The notes under the pieces were generated by a model, which did no database searches, was not told where the DNA came from, and was given only the letters and a program-made list of their open reading frames with translations. From Alphaproteobacteria bacterium (lineage in GTDB: Bacteria > Pseudomonadota > Alphaproteobacteria > CASFRQ01 > SAAU01), in assembly GCA_009929265.1 (NCBI GenBank), contig SAAU01000007.1, forward strand, positions 1 to 64,000: a DNA stretch of 64,000 nt, given 5' to 3'. A program made the position numbers and the translations under genes. Of this stretch, positions 44,858 through 53,821 are shown piece after piece (position 1 is the first letter of the stretch; each line of letters begins with the position of its first letter).

Positions 44858-47056
44858 ATGGCCTATAGCCGGAAAGATTATTCAGATAATGACAAAGCCG
44901 TTGTATGGGTCTTTTGGACTGTAATTATTTCCTTTGTTGTTCTTTATGTGACCGCGATTTTGGCCATGCCTATTGCATACATTATTGGAAATGGGCTTAG
45001 CCGTGAGACGCTTTCAGAGGGATTTGAATTTATTAAAAGGGCAACACTTTCTCCTATTTTCCTCGTAGAGACCTATTGGAATTGGTTTACAAAGTTCCTC
45101 AAAATACAAGGAACTCCGACATTTGCAATGTATTTACCAATCTTTCCCTTCCTACTTGCTATTTTATCAGCCATGATTGGACTTCTTATTAACCCTTATG
45201 GGTTTCTCCCCACAACTTTCGGAAGTGGACGAAAAGCTGAATATGCCGATATTAAAAAGATGAAACTTTTTAACGGGTTTATTATTGTTCTTGGGAAATT
45301 TAGAGGAAAACTCTTAAAACTTCCTGAAACGCTTTCTGCTTTGGCCGTCGCGCCTCCTGGAACAGGAAAAACAGTTTCTGTCGTTATTCCAACCATTTTG
45401 GAATCTAAAGGCATCAGTATTATCGTGAACGATCCAAAGCCTGAACTTTGTTATTTAACTTCTGGCTATCGTGCTTTAGAAGGTCCTGTTTTCGTCATTA
45501 ACTGGGGGGCCGAGGACGAGCCTCAAAAGAATCTTTACTTTCCAAGTTGGAATCCATTATCGCCTTCCTGCCTCCCATCTATGGGGCCTTCCAGAGATAT
45601 GTATATTGATAGTATGGTGACTGTTTTGGTTGAAGAACCTAAAGGGGGGGCTGATCCTCACTGGTCTAAAACAGGCCGAAATGCTATGGCTGGATTTTTG
45701 CATTTTATTTCCAGTAAGTGTGAACGAGCTCGGGCTAACGATTACTTTATTAATACTTTTATGGAAAAAGGACGTCTTTCATCGGATGACGCTTCTGTTC
45801 TTGAAACCTATTATATGGATATGCCAGATGTCAGTTCAAAAATGGCTTTAGACGCTCTTCGAAAAGGAGAATTGACGGCCGACAATTACGTTCCTGTTGG
45901 ATCATGGGAAGGCCTTCCTGAATATTGGCATGGCGCCGAACCTTGTATTGCTATGATTTTGGATTGGTTAAACGATACCCAAATGAAAATTGCAGCGGAT
46001 ATTAAGCGTCGTATTGATGAAGGGGATCAAATGGCAGCTCTTGCTGATCCAATGAGAGATACTTTAGATTTAGCTGTTTCCGAATGTAAACGATTTGGAT
46101 ATTCACAACGGGCTATGCTTGAAATGAATCAGTTAGCCAGTACCCCTGATAAAGAACGGGGATCTATTTTATCCACGGCTTTAACTGGAATTGGGATTTT
46201 CAAAAACTCTGCTGTCCGGGCTCGAACACGTTTTAGTGATTTTAAGTTTAGAGATTTGCGTGGCATTAAAGATCCCATTACAGGGGAACTGAAACCTATT
46301 TCTGTTTACCTCAGTGTGAACCAAGTTGACGCCCGCGCTTTAAGTGTTATTACCGGAATTTTTGTGGAGTTAATGTCTTCCTTCTTGATTGCAAATCCGC
46401 CTAACTTTATTGGAAGTGACGGCGTTAAATCAGGACCATTCCCTGTTTTATTTGTGCTCGATGAATTTCCTCAAATGCCAAAATTAGCCGCTGTAAAAGA
46501 CGGCCCTGCTGTTGGACGTGGACAAAAAGTGTCTTACCTTTTAATTGGACAGGATTTGGGACAGATTTCTGGGCAATACGGGAAGGATGATTTGGAAACA
46601 ATCATTACCACAACAGCTGCTAAAATTATCTTAGCTCAAAACAATGAACAAACAGCCCAACGTTTTGAAAAGATGATTGGTTCTAAAACAATTGAAGTTA
46701 AATCTTCTTCAAGGACAGAAGGCTGGTCAAAAGCGGCCAATCCTTTTGCGGCCAATATTTCTAGATCTTTGCAATCTTCTTCTGTTGTCGGGGCCTCTGA
46801 GATGATGAGTTTGCCAAGCACAAAGCAAGTTGTGATTATGCAGGGGTTCTTAAATCGCCCTATTATGGCCGATTCTCCACGATGGTATTTAGATCCTAAA
46901 ATGAAGAAAAAATGTGCTATTCCAGCTTCTCCATTTGTTCCGGACTGGGCCGTTGCTAGACGGGAAGAAATGGGACAAAAAGAATCTGTTAAAGTTGCAA
47001 ATAATTTAAAAGAGCTTTCAAAAGATGAAGGCTACACTTACGATGATGAAGGCTAA
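44858..47056 (+). CDS. VirD4/TraG-type type IV secretion coupling ATPase
   Basis: 732 residues. Two N-terminal membrane helices (about 15-40 and 92-112), then FGSGRKAEYADIKKM, Walker A APPGTGKT (165-172), a conserved NDPKPELCYLTSGYR, and Walker B PVLFVLDEFPQMPKL (D535-E536). This is the VirD4 family that recruits protein or DNA substrates to type IV secretion systems. No relaxase and no VirB genes are in the window, so the secretion channel must be encoded elsewhere if it exists. SD AGAGGG precedes the ATG. Confidence 0.88.
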   Translation: MAYSRKDYSDNDKAVVWVFWTVIISFVVLYVTAILAMPIAYIIGNGLSRETLSEGFEFIKRATLSPIFLVETYWNWFTKFLKIQGTPTFAMYLPIFPFLLAILSAMIGLLINPYGFLPTTFGSGRKAEYADIKKMKLFNGFIIVLGKFRGKLLKLPETLSALAVAPPGTGKTVSVVIPTILESKGISIIVNDPKPELCYLTSGYRALEGPVFVINWGAEDEPQKNLYFPSWNPLSPSCLPSMGPSRDMYIDSMVTVLVEEPKGGADPHWSKTGRNAMAGFLHFISSKCERARANDYFINTFMEKGRLSSDDASVLETYYMDMPDVSSKMALDALRKGELTADNYVPVGSWEGLPEYWHGAEPCIAMILDWLNDTQMKIAADIKRRIDEGDQMAALADPMRDTLDLAVSECKRFGYSQRAMLEMNQLASTPDKERGSILSTALTGIGIFKNSAVRARTRFSDFKFRDLRGIKDPITGELKPISVYLSVNQVDARALSVITGIFVELMSSFLIANPPNFIGSDGVKSGPFPVLFVLDEFPQMPKLAAVKDGPAVGRGQKVSYLLIGQDLGQISGQYGKDDLETIITTTAAKIILAQNNEQTAQRFEKMIGSKTIEVKSSSRTEGWSKAANPFAANISRSLQSSSVVGASEMMSLPSTKQVVIMQGFLNRPIMADSPRWYLDPKMKKKCAIPASPFVPDWAVARREEMGQKESVKVANNLKELSKDEGYTYDDEG

Positions 47057-47083
47057 TTAAATTTCGTTAAAAAAGGATTTTAA

Positions 47084-47866
47084 ATGTGGGATTGGTCAAA
47101 GAAAAATAAAGATTTATCAAAATGCTCTTCTTTGCCTTTTCGAGAAAAAGAATCTCAATCGCAGCCAATTCCCCTGATTGATCCTCCTAAAAAAAGGCTC
47201 TTATTGCGAAAACTCTCTTCTTTTGAATCTTCAAAAAATTCATCGCTGATTGAACTTCGAAAAAAAATTGTTCAATCAGAAAAGATTCTTCCTTCAAGAA
47301 AACTCAAACAAAAACATTTTGGAAATTCAACTCTCTGGATTGAAAAATTTAACCAAATGTACTTTCCAGGAATGGACCTTATTCAAGTCAGGCTTAAAAC
47401 TCTAAAAGGATTCGATTCTCTTTCGTTTAAAAAAGTTTATCAGAAGAAACGTCGTGAGTTTTTATTTTATCTTGCCGAGAATTATAAAAACGATTTACGC
47501 TCAGCAGGCATTGATGAGGAATCTATCCTTTTACTTTCCAAAGGTATCATCAATGAAAATCACCAAATTCACCTAAAAATCCCTCCTTACTACGGCGGGA
47601 CAATAGATTTTTCGAATATGATTTTAATACAGACACATCCTTATCATGAAGAAATCCACACCTTTATCAATGAGCAAATTGCTCCTTTTGAAACAAGTTA
47701 TCTTCCTGATTTACTTTATTTACCTTATCCTAGAGGAAAAGTTTTTGTCCCTCCTTCGCTTTACACAGGATCTGGGGGAAAAGGAAAACATGATAGAAGT
47801 GCTTTTGCTGGATATTCTTTAGATGCCTATAAAAAAATATCTATAAAAACAATGCCGGGACGCTAA
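47084..47866 (+). CDS. Colicin-like HNH protein (putative secreted nuclease toxin)
   Basis: 260 residues. C-terminal half has IHLKIPPYYGG (H163, L164), DFSNMILI (N178) and PYHEEIHTF (H188, H192), matching the spacing of colicin E7/E9-type HNH DNases, with the metal-binding His triad kept. The His that acts as general base in those colicins is Leu here. The N-terminal 100 residues are basic and probably extended; no known translocation domain. No signal peptide. Two bases upstream of an SMI1/KNR4 gene and 27 bp behind the VirD4-like gene, so toxin function is inferred from context. Related to the genes at 4255 and 5788. Confidence 0.6.
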   Translation: MWDWSKKNKDLSKCSSLPFREKESQSQPIPLIDPPKKRLLLRKLSSFESSKNSSLIELRKKIVQSEKILPSRKLKQKHFGNSTLWIEKFNQMYFPGMDLIQVRLKTLKGFDSLSFKKVYQKKRREFLFYLAENYKNDLRSAGIDEESILLLSKGIINENHQIHLKIPPYYGGTIDFSNMILIQTHPYHEEIHTFINEQIAPFETSYLPDLLYLPYPRGKVFVPPSLYTGSGGKGKHDRSAFAGYSLDAYKKISIKTMPGR

Positions 47867-47868
47867 TC

Positions 47869-48315
47869 ATGATAAAAGATTTACTTGAATTTATTTACAA
47901 AAAGAAAGGTCTTCTTTTTAAACCTGTTGAACAAGAGGGGAAAAAAGAACTTCTCGATTATTTTGAAAAAATAAAAGCCCCAAAGCTACCTTTAGAATAT
48001 TTTAAGCTTCTTTCCCTAACAGATGGCATCAGCTTTTCAGGGATAGAGCTTTATGGATTTCAATCTCATGATAGGGAAATAAAATCTTACACCTTTCCCT
48101 CCTTAAAAGAAGTCAACTTTCAATATCGAACAATGAGTTGGTCAAAAAAACTTCTTGTTCTTGGCCATTTTTCAGAGGAAATGATTGTCTTTAATTATGA
48201 ATTGGAACAATTTGAATTAAGGGATAGGTTTGATTTAAGTTTAAGTTATGCGGCAAAAGATTTAGAAGAGTTCCTTCGTGAAATTTTAATCATTCAGATT
48301 GAAGAAATAAAATGA
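47869..48315 (+). CDS. SMI1/KNR4 (SUKH/YrhA-like) protein, putative immunity protein
   Basis: 148 residues. KLPLEYFKLLSLTDGISFSG and IELYGFQSHD match the SMI1/KNR4 fold (YrhA-type pattern). SUKH proteins are known immunity partners of secreted nuclease toxins, often HNH. Here it follows the HNH gene after 2 bp, which fits. No signal peptide, so cytoplasmic. Overlaps the start of the next gene by four bases (ATGA). Confidence 0.7.
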   Translation: MIKDLLEFIYKKKGLLFKPVEQEGKKELLDYFEKIKAPKLPLEYFKLLSLTDGISFSGIELYGFQSHDREIKSYTFPSLKEVNFQYRTMSWSKKLLVLGHFSEEMIVFNYELEQFELRDRFDLSLSYAAKDLEEFLREILIIQIEEIK

Positions 48316-48671
48316 TATCTTACATAAAACGCCATTTTAAAGGGGAATTTTCCATAGCCCAAAGCTTTTGGATAAATTTTATTTGTGTTAACTTTTCTTT
48401 TAATTTTTTAGCGACTTTTATTGCCTTAAGCTTTAAGGAAGATAAAGAAATTTTTTCCTATTTCATCTTAAATCTTCAGCTGTTAACTTGCCCTATCTCC
48501 TATTGGCAAAGCTTTGGCATTTATCAATCTTACCTAAAACATAAAGCCCAAATGAAAATACCTTTTTGGGGGCTTTTGGCTTCAATTTTGAGCTTCTTGT
48601 CTTTTTTTGGAAGTATCTATGGGGTTCTTATTCTTCTTTTTGGGGTTGAACCCACATCCCTCCTGAAATAG
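48312..48671 (+). CDS. Small polytopic membrane protein of the operon
   Basis: 119 residues, three to four membrane helices: FSIAQSFWINFICVNFSFNF, LATFIALSF, FILNLQLLTCPISYW, LLASILSFLSFFGSIYG. The KGEFSIAQSFW start and the YWQSFGIYQS segment are reminiscent of widespread proteobacterial membrane proteins with an FxGxxSLxxSFW motif. Fifth gene of the operon, translationally coupled to the SMI1/KNR4 gene. Its role is unknown. Overlaps the anmK 3' end by 44 bp in convergent orientation. Confidence 0.5.
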   Translation: MISYIKRHFKGEFSIAQSFWINFICVNFSFNFLATFIALSFKEDKEIFSYFILNLQLLTCPISYWQSFGIYQSYLKHKAQMKIPFWGLLASILSFLSFFGSIYGVLILLFGVEPTSLLK

Positions 48672-49734
48672 GTTCCAAAACCTTTGTCGTTGAGGGCAAT
48701 GAAATGGGAAGCTCGTAAAGATGTCTGACTGCAAGGAAAGCATTTCCTTCGGCTTCAAGAGATTTACTTTCCCAGCCTAATTCCTTTGACAAAACAACTT
48801 CTGCAGTTAATTTCTTTCTTAAAAGACGAATAAATGTTGGATTAAAGGAACCGCCTCCACAAACAATGATTTTTTCCGGATAAACAGGAATAAATTTTTT
48901 TATAGATTGAGAAATAAGCTCCATCGAAAATTCTGTTAGTGTTGCCGCTCCATCTGCAACATTAAGCCCTTCAATATCTTCCATTAAAACATCAAACTCT
49001 TGTCTATCAATGGCTTTTGGAGGTTCTTTTAAAAAGTATTTTTCCTTAAGAAGCTTTTTAACGACTCTCTGGTTTGGTGTCCCTTTTGCCCCCATAAGGC
49101 CATTAAAATCCATTTCCTGGCCTTCTTTTTTTTGCATCCAGGTATCTAATAAAAAGTTTCCTGGCCCTGCAACGAAAGCCAAAAGCTCTCCATTTGCACC
49201 AATAAAAGTTATACTGGAAAGCCCCCCAATATCAAGCATGACCAAAGGCTTTTTTTCCATTCTGGTAAGGGCTTCGTAAAAAGTGGGATAAAGAGGGGCC
49301 CCTTGCCCCCCTGCAAATAGATCTGATTGAATAAAACGTGTGACTACCCCTGTTTGAAAAACAGTTGCAAGACGCTCTGCATCTCCAATTTGATAACTTT
49401 TCTGAACAGAGGGCAAATGAAGAACCGTATGCCCTGGATACCCAATCACATCAATTTTATCAAAAGAATTCTCACTTAAAAACTCCTTAACTGTTTCAAT
49501 ATGAAAGGCCGTGAGTTTTCGTTCAACTTCTTTTAGGTGGATATAATTGCACTGCCCTTTTTGACCTAAAACAGATTTTATTTCCGATCGAAGTTCTTTA
49601 GAATACGGCCTAGAAATAGCTTTTCCACGGTCATAAATATCCAATCCATCTGTTCTTAAAAAAGCAACTTCAACACTTGTTATCCCTGTATCACTTGCAA
49701 TCCCAAGGGCATTTAAGGGTTCAATTTTCCTCAT
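48628..49734 (-). CDS. anmK: Anhydro-N-acetylmuramic acid kinase-like protein, diverged active site
   Basis: 368 residues. GGQGAPLYPTFYEAL, LDIGGLSSITFIG and AGPGNFLLDTW place it in AnmK, which phosphorylates anhydro-MurNAc during wall recycling. Departures: the N-terminal MSGTSxDG-type motif reads ASDTGITS; GxHGQT reads GYPGHT; the catalytic Asp in FDTGPGN reads FVAGPGN (Val). Activity is therefore doubtful. The start is ATG at 49734 with AAGGAG six bases upstream. It overlaps the AsmA-like gene by 14 bp, last gene of a six-gene operon. Confidence 0.8.
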   Translation of the reverse strand: MRKIEPLNALGIASDTGITSVEVAFLRTDGLDIYDRGKAISRPYSKELRSEIKSVLGQKGQCNYIHLKEVERKLTAFHIETVKEFLSENSFDKIDVIGYPGHTVLHLPSVQKSYQIGDAERLATVFQTGVVTRFIQSDLFAGGQGAPLYPTFYEALTRMEKKPLVMLDIGGLSSITFIGANGELLAFVAGPGNFLLDTWMQKKEGQEMDFNGLMGAKGTPNQRVVKKLLKEKYFLKEPPKAIDRQEFDVLMEDIEGLNVADGAATLTEFSMELISQSIKKFIPVYPEKIIVCGGGSFNPTFIRLLRKKLTAEVVLSKELGWESKSLEAEGNAFLAVRHLYELPISLPSTTKVLEPISGGMWVQPQKEE

Positions 49735-52700
49735 TATCAACTCCTTTTGGGACAGAGATAAACATTTTCCGAATCGCCCCTGGTGCCAAAACGCTTAAGG
49801 GATTAACTGATACTTCTGGATTTGGGAGAGGTCCTTTAATCGAATAGCTAACAGATAAAAGCCCTCCTCCTTTTTGAGGCACAAATAAACTTCCAACAAA
49901 CGGTATTTTTCCAAACAAACTATTCACAGCATAAGCCGGAACAATCGTCCCAATTAAATCTGCTTCGGCGGAGGAAACAAAACCAGACATTGTAAACCCG
50001 ACTGCATTTCCGTAGGCCACCGCTTCTGTTATCTTAAGAACATAATCCGGACTTAATTGAAAAGGAACTCTGGCAGTTTTAAAACTTAATTTATCATTTT
50101 GAAAGGCGTCAACAATTCCAATAATCGTTGAGGCCTGCATTAAAAACGACATCTTGGAAAGTTCGTAATCTTTAATTTTTAACACCCCTTTGAAAGATCC
50201 GTCTTTGGCTTGTTTTGCTTTAACAGACAAAACGCCCTTTTGCACACGATTTGAAAATCCGCTTAAAGTTAAAAGGTTTCCAAAATTCTCAGTTGTTAAA
50301 GAAAACTCCCCACTTTTTTCAATCTTCCCAAAGACAGGCACCTGTTTTGCCAAAAGAGAAAGTGTTAACTTTTTGAAAATATTTCCTTTTAAATGCCCTT
50401 TAATTTTAACATTTTGCAAAGGCTCTTGCTCTTTTGCCATTTTTAAATGTGTTAAATTGATATCAAATTCTTTATCAAAACTTTCCTTGGATGGCGAGGA
50501 AGTTTCCTCTTTTTTCTTCTGTTTTTTTGCTTGATGGAAAAAAGAGCTCATATCCAAAAAGTCCCCTTTAACAGAGGCTTTCCACCCTTGTTTTTTCTCA
50601 AAAGAGGCGGCAAAAGAATTTAATCCTATTTTTACCTTCTTAAAATCAACCCGAAGTTCTTTCGAAAAAGACAAAGGAAAACTGCCTTCAATATCAATGC
50701 CTTTTTTCTTAAGAGCCTTCTCGGTTTTGAAAGAAATATTTTTCCTTTTTTGAGATTGGAATCCTTTGAAAGAAAAATCAACACCGAAAGGACGACCTTC
50801 CTTTTTTGTGTAAGAAATAAAAGGCAAATCAATATTCGTTTTTGTCAGATTTAATTGAGCCTGAAGCTTCATTTCGTTTTTAAATGAATTTTCAACTGTG
50901 GCCTTAAAAAGAAGCGGACCTGAAAGAAAATCTTGCGATTGAATCTCTAAAATTTTAGAAATATCTGTTTCAATAGAAGCCGTGTATTTCGACTTAAAAG
51001 TAGATTTTGATGAAAAATTCTCCTCCCATTTAAAAGAGGTTGGAATATTTTGCACCTCTCCTATTCCAGATAGAACAAGGCCTTTATTCGTCACTTTTAG
51101 AGTATACTTCCCTTTTTCAACAGGTAAAATGGACAGCTTTTTATCCACACTGATGTCAGAAAGATGAGAAGAAAGCATAACCTCAACATCTTTTTCATCC
51201 AAATTTTCCTTTAACGGAAATTTAAGCGTTAAATCAACATCAGCATTTCCGTTTATTTTAGAGCTATCAATCCCAAATTCGGATACATACCCCAAAGGCG
51301 GCGCATCCACAATTTCTAACACTTTTGAAACAGGCCCCTTAGCCTTAATATTCATAACCGTATGTTCAGCATTGCCTTTTAAATCCAAAAATTCAAGCCG
51401 TGCATAAGTTAATTGCGCCTCATCAATATGTCCTTCATTTGCTTCAATAAAAACCTTATCTGGATAGAGGTAAACTTTGGCCTTTGTCTTTTCGACAACA
51501 GGCATATCTTCCATATAATGAACCGTCACGCCTTCAGCGTTAACCAAACCATTTAAATCTACTAAATCTTCCCCTTTAAAGAAGAGTTCAAACTGGCTTT
51601 TCGTTAATCTTCCACGAGATAAATTTCTTTTAACCCATTGATGCGCCGTTGTTCCTATGCTCTCTGGCCATAAAAGAGGAACTTGAGAGGTTGGCACATT
51701 GATTAAAGTGGCTTTTAATAACGTCCTTATTTTTTGCTTATCTTTTGTGTCTAAAAAGGCACCAATGCCTTTAACATCTACCTCTAATAAAGCCTTTGGC
51801 CCATAAAGCAAAATGAAGGATTTATCTATTTTAAGATCTTCTAAAGCTATGGAAAATTCTCCATGTAAAAAGACCTCTTTTAAATCATATTTATTGCTAA
51901 TAGGAGCCGGTAAGAAAAGCGAGCCTTCCTTTTCACTCATCAAATCAAAGGAAAATTTTTGAAATCCACTTCTTGGTTTTTTGAAAAATTGATTAAAATC
52001 TATTGTGCCATAGAAGTTGCCTTTAAGAAGAACATCAGCCCCCTGCAACGTATTCACCAGAGAACCGAAGTAAGACAGATATAAATTTTTAACTTCAGCT
52101 GAAAAATCATAAATCCCCTGACGGATATTAAAATCTCCTTGAAGAGAAAAAGTCATAAATTTATTGTTTAAATAAAGCTCCCCTTCTAAAGAAGTTTCTA
52201 AAGTATTTTCCGTTTTTCGTCTGGCCAATAAAGAAACTTTAGGAAAGGCAAAATTGGCTTTTTTCGGCACATCTTCAATAATCAACTCAGCCTCAGAAAC
52301 GCGGACTTCTTCCAGATAGGTGATTTTATCAAAAAGCCCGCCTAAAGCACCTAAAAAATCAACTTTTCTATCTTGATTATCTTCAATTAAAATTTGGAAA
52401 AAAGGCCGCTTTAAGATAATTTTTTCAAGGCCAATCTTTCCTTGTAAAAGAGCAAGTGTGCTAACCGTTAAAACCGTCTTTGGAATGCTTGTTAAAACGG
52501 CATCATTTCCTTCAATAATTCCTATATTTTCAAGGCGAATTTCCAAAAACCGCCCTTCTTCAAAGCCCAACTCAAGATAGGCATTTTCAATCTCAACGGC
52601 ATACTCTGAATTTTTGGGCGTCAAAGACTCCGTCAACGTTGGAATTAAAAAATTCACTTGGATAGGCGCCACAGATAGCCGCCAAATCCCAAAAATGAGC

Positions 52701-52765
52701 GAAACAATCACAAAAGCTGTGAGAATCTCAGCACACTTAAAGGTAAATTTAGCTATCTTTTTCAA
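49721..52765 (-). CDS. AsmA-like / YhdP family (DUF3971) protein
   Basis: 1014 residues. N-terminal membrane helix (about 9-30), then a long repetitive beta-groove of the AsmA/YhdP type. The alphaproteobacterial marks are GYVSEFGIDSSKINGNADVD and, near the C-terminus, IPFVGSLFVPQKGGGLLSVS and LAPGAIRKMF. Proteins of this group span the periplasm as lipid-transfer conduits. Starts with TTG at 52765 (AAGGAG upstream). Lies 12 bp behind the PiT gene and overlaps anmK by 14 bp. Confidence 0.85.
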   Translation of the reverse strand: MKKIAKFTFKCAEILTAFVIVSLIFGIWRLSVAPIQVNFLIPTLTESLTPKNSEYAVEIENAYLELGFEEGRFLEIRLENIGIIEGNDAVLTSIPKTVLTVSTLALLQGKIGLEKIILKRPFFQILIEDNQDRKVDFLGALGGLFDKITYLEEVRVSEAELIIEDVPKKANFAFPKVSLLARRKTENTLETSLEGELYLNNKFMTFSLQGDFNIRQGIYDFSAEVKNLYLSYFGSLVNTLQGADVLLKGNFYGTIDFNQFFKKPRSGFQKFSFDLMSEKEGSLFLPAPISNKYDLKEVFLHGEFSIALEDLKIDKSFILLYGPKALLEVDVKGIGAFLDTKDKQKIRTLLKATLINVPTSQVPLLWPESIGTTAHQWVKRNLSRGRLTKSQFELFFKGEDLVDLNGLVNAEGVTVHYMEDMPVVEKTKAKVYLYPDKVFIEANEGHIDEAQLTYARLEFLDLKGNAEHTVMNIKAKGPVSKVLEIVDAPPLGYVSEFGIDSSKINGNADVDLTLKFPLKENLDEKDVEVMLSSHLSDISVDKKLSILPVEKGKYTLKVTNKGLVLSGIGEVQNIPTSFKWEENFSSKSTFKSKYTASIETDISKILEIQSQDFLSGPLLFKATVENSFKNEMKLQAQLNLTKTNIDLPFISYTKKEGRPFGVDFSFKGFQSQKRKNISFKTEKALKKKGIDIEGSFPLSFSKELRVDFKKVKIGLNSFAASFEKKQGWKASVKGDFLDMSSFFHQAKKQKKKEETSSPSKESFDKEFDINLTHLKMAKEQEPLQNVKIKGHLKGNIFKKLTLSLLAKQVPVFGKIEKSGEFSLTTENFGNLLTLSGFSNRVQKGVLSVKAKQAKDGSFKGVLKIKDYELSKMSFLMQASTIIGIVDAFQNDKLSFKTARVPFQLSPDYVLKITEAVAYGNAVGFTMSGFVSSAEADLIGTIVPAYAVNSLFGKIPFVGSLFVPQKGGGLLSVSYSIKGPLPNPEVSVNPLSVLAPGAIRKMFISVPKGVDNEEN

Positions 52766-52777
52766 ACCTATCTCCTT

Positions 52778-53821
52778 TTAAACAGAAAGTTGAAAGACAT
52801 TTGCCATAAAAAATAATGCCACAAAACACAGTATCATAGCAACAAATGGAGAAATAATCCAGCCCCTCATAATTCGCAAAACTTCTTTATATTTTAAGCC
52901 TTTTGTCCCTTTGCTTAAAGAAACCCCAATAATGGCCCCAATAATGGCTTCCGAATTTGAAACAGGAACAAGAGGAAAGGTTGGAAGATTCATTTTTAAT
53001 AAAAGTTGTTGAAGGGAAACAGAGGAAAACAAAAATAACACAATCCCTTGAGAGGCCACGATAACAAAGGCATCTAAGCTTGTCATTTTTAATAAATCGC
53101 CGCCAATAGTTTGAACGACTCGCTTTGAAAATGTATATACCCCAACGGCCATTGCAGAAGCCCCAAGAAAAAAGAGCTGTTGCAACGGGCTAATTTCATA
53201 GCCAAACAAGACAAACTTTTGAAACGGATTTGCAAAAAGAAATGGCCCCATTACATTTGGAATATTGTTCGCCCCAACAGCGTAGGCGGCAAACATCCCC
53301 ACAATAAGCAACCCGAGTCGCAAATAGGCGTCGACATAAAGAATAGGGATTGGGCGTTTATAGAGATAAAATCTTAACGCCTTCATCAACAAAAAAGCCA
53401 TCATCCCTGCCAAAAATGGACTTAAAATCCAAGCGATAAAAATCTTACTCATGACCAAAGTAGGTAAAGAAAACTGGTTGTATAAGTTCCATCCCAAAAA
53501 GCTTCCAACAATGGCTTGAGTTGAAGAGACGGGAATTCCTGCTTTCGTCATCATAAAAAGGGCAACAGCCGCCGAAAAAGCAATCGTGAAAGCTCCCGCA
53601 AGACCTTTCACCTGTCCCAAACCAGCCATTGTTTCTGCCGTCCCAGAGGCAGAGAAAAAAGCCCCTAAAATAAGGCATAGAGAAGTTAAAAAAGCTGCTT
53701 TTTTAAAGGAGACCATATGGGTTCCTAAAGCCGTCCCAAAAATATTTCCGAGCTGATTGGCTCCTAAAGCCCACCCTAAAAACAGGCCGCTTGATAAATA
53801 AAACAGAACGCTTATTTCCAT
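52778..53821 (-). CDS. PiT family inorganic phosphate transporter
   Basis: 347 residues, about ten membrane helices. PiT signatures: GANQLGNIFGTALG near the N-terminus and GANNIPNVMGP after the internal repeat. Canonical signature GANDxxN is changed (Asp to Gln in the first copy, Asn in the second). The partner gene upstream is DUF47, the usual accessory of this transporter. Stop and start overlap by one base (TAATG) with it. Cation coupling and specificity are assumed from the family. Confidence 0.88.
   Translation of the reverse strand: MEISVLFYLSSGLFLGWALGANQLGNIFGTALGTHMVSFKKAAFLTSLCLILGAFFSASGTAETMAGLGQVKGLAGAFTIAFSAAVALFMMTKAGIPVSSTQAIVGSFLGWNLYNQFSLPTLVMSKIFIAWILSPFLAGMMAFLLMKALRFYLYKRPIPILYVDAYLRLGLLIVGMFAAYAVGANNIPNVMGPFLFANPFQKFVLFGYEISPLQQLFFLGASAMAVGVYTFSKRVVQTIGGDLLKMTSLDAFVIVASQGIVLFLFSSVSLQQLLLKMNLPTFPLVPVSNSEAIIGAIIGVSLSKGTKGLKYKEVLRIMRGWIISPFVAMILCFVALFFMANVFQLSV

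Noticed and set aside
43642-48671. An integrated conjugative element
   Set aside because: No relaxase, integrase, att-like repeats, or VirB genes; the cluster is bounded by housekeeping genes (J-domain protein, anmK).
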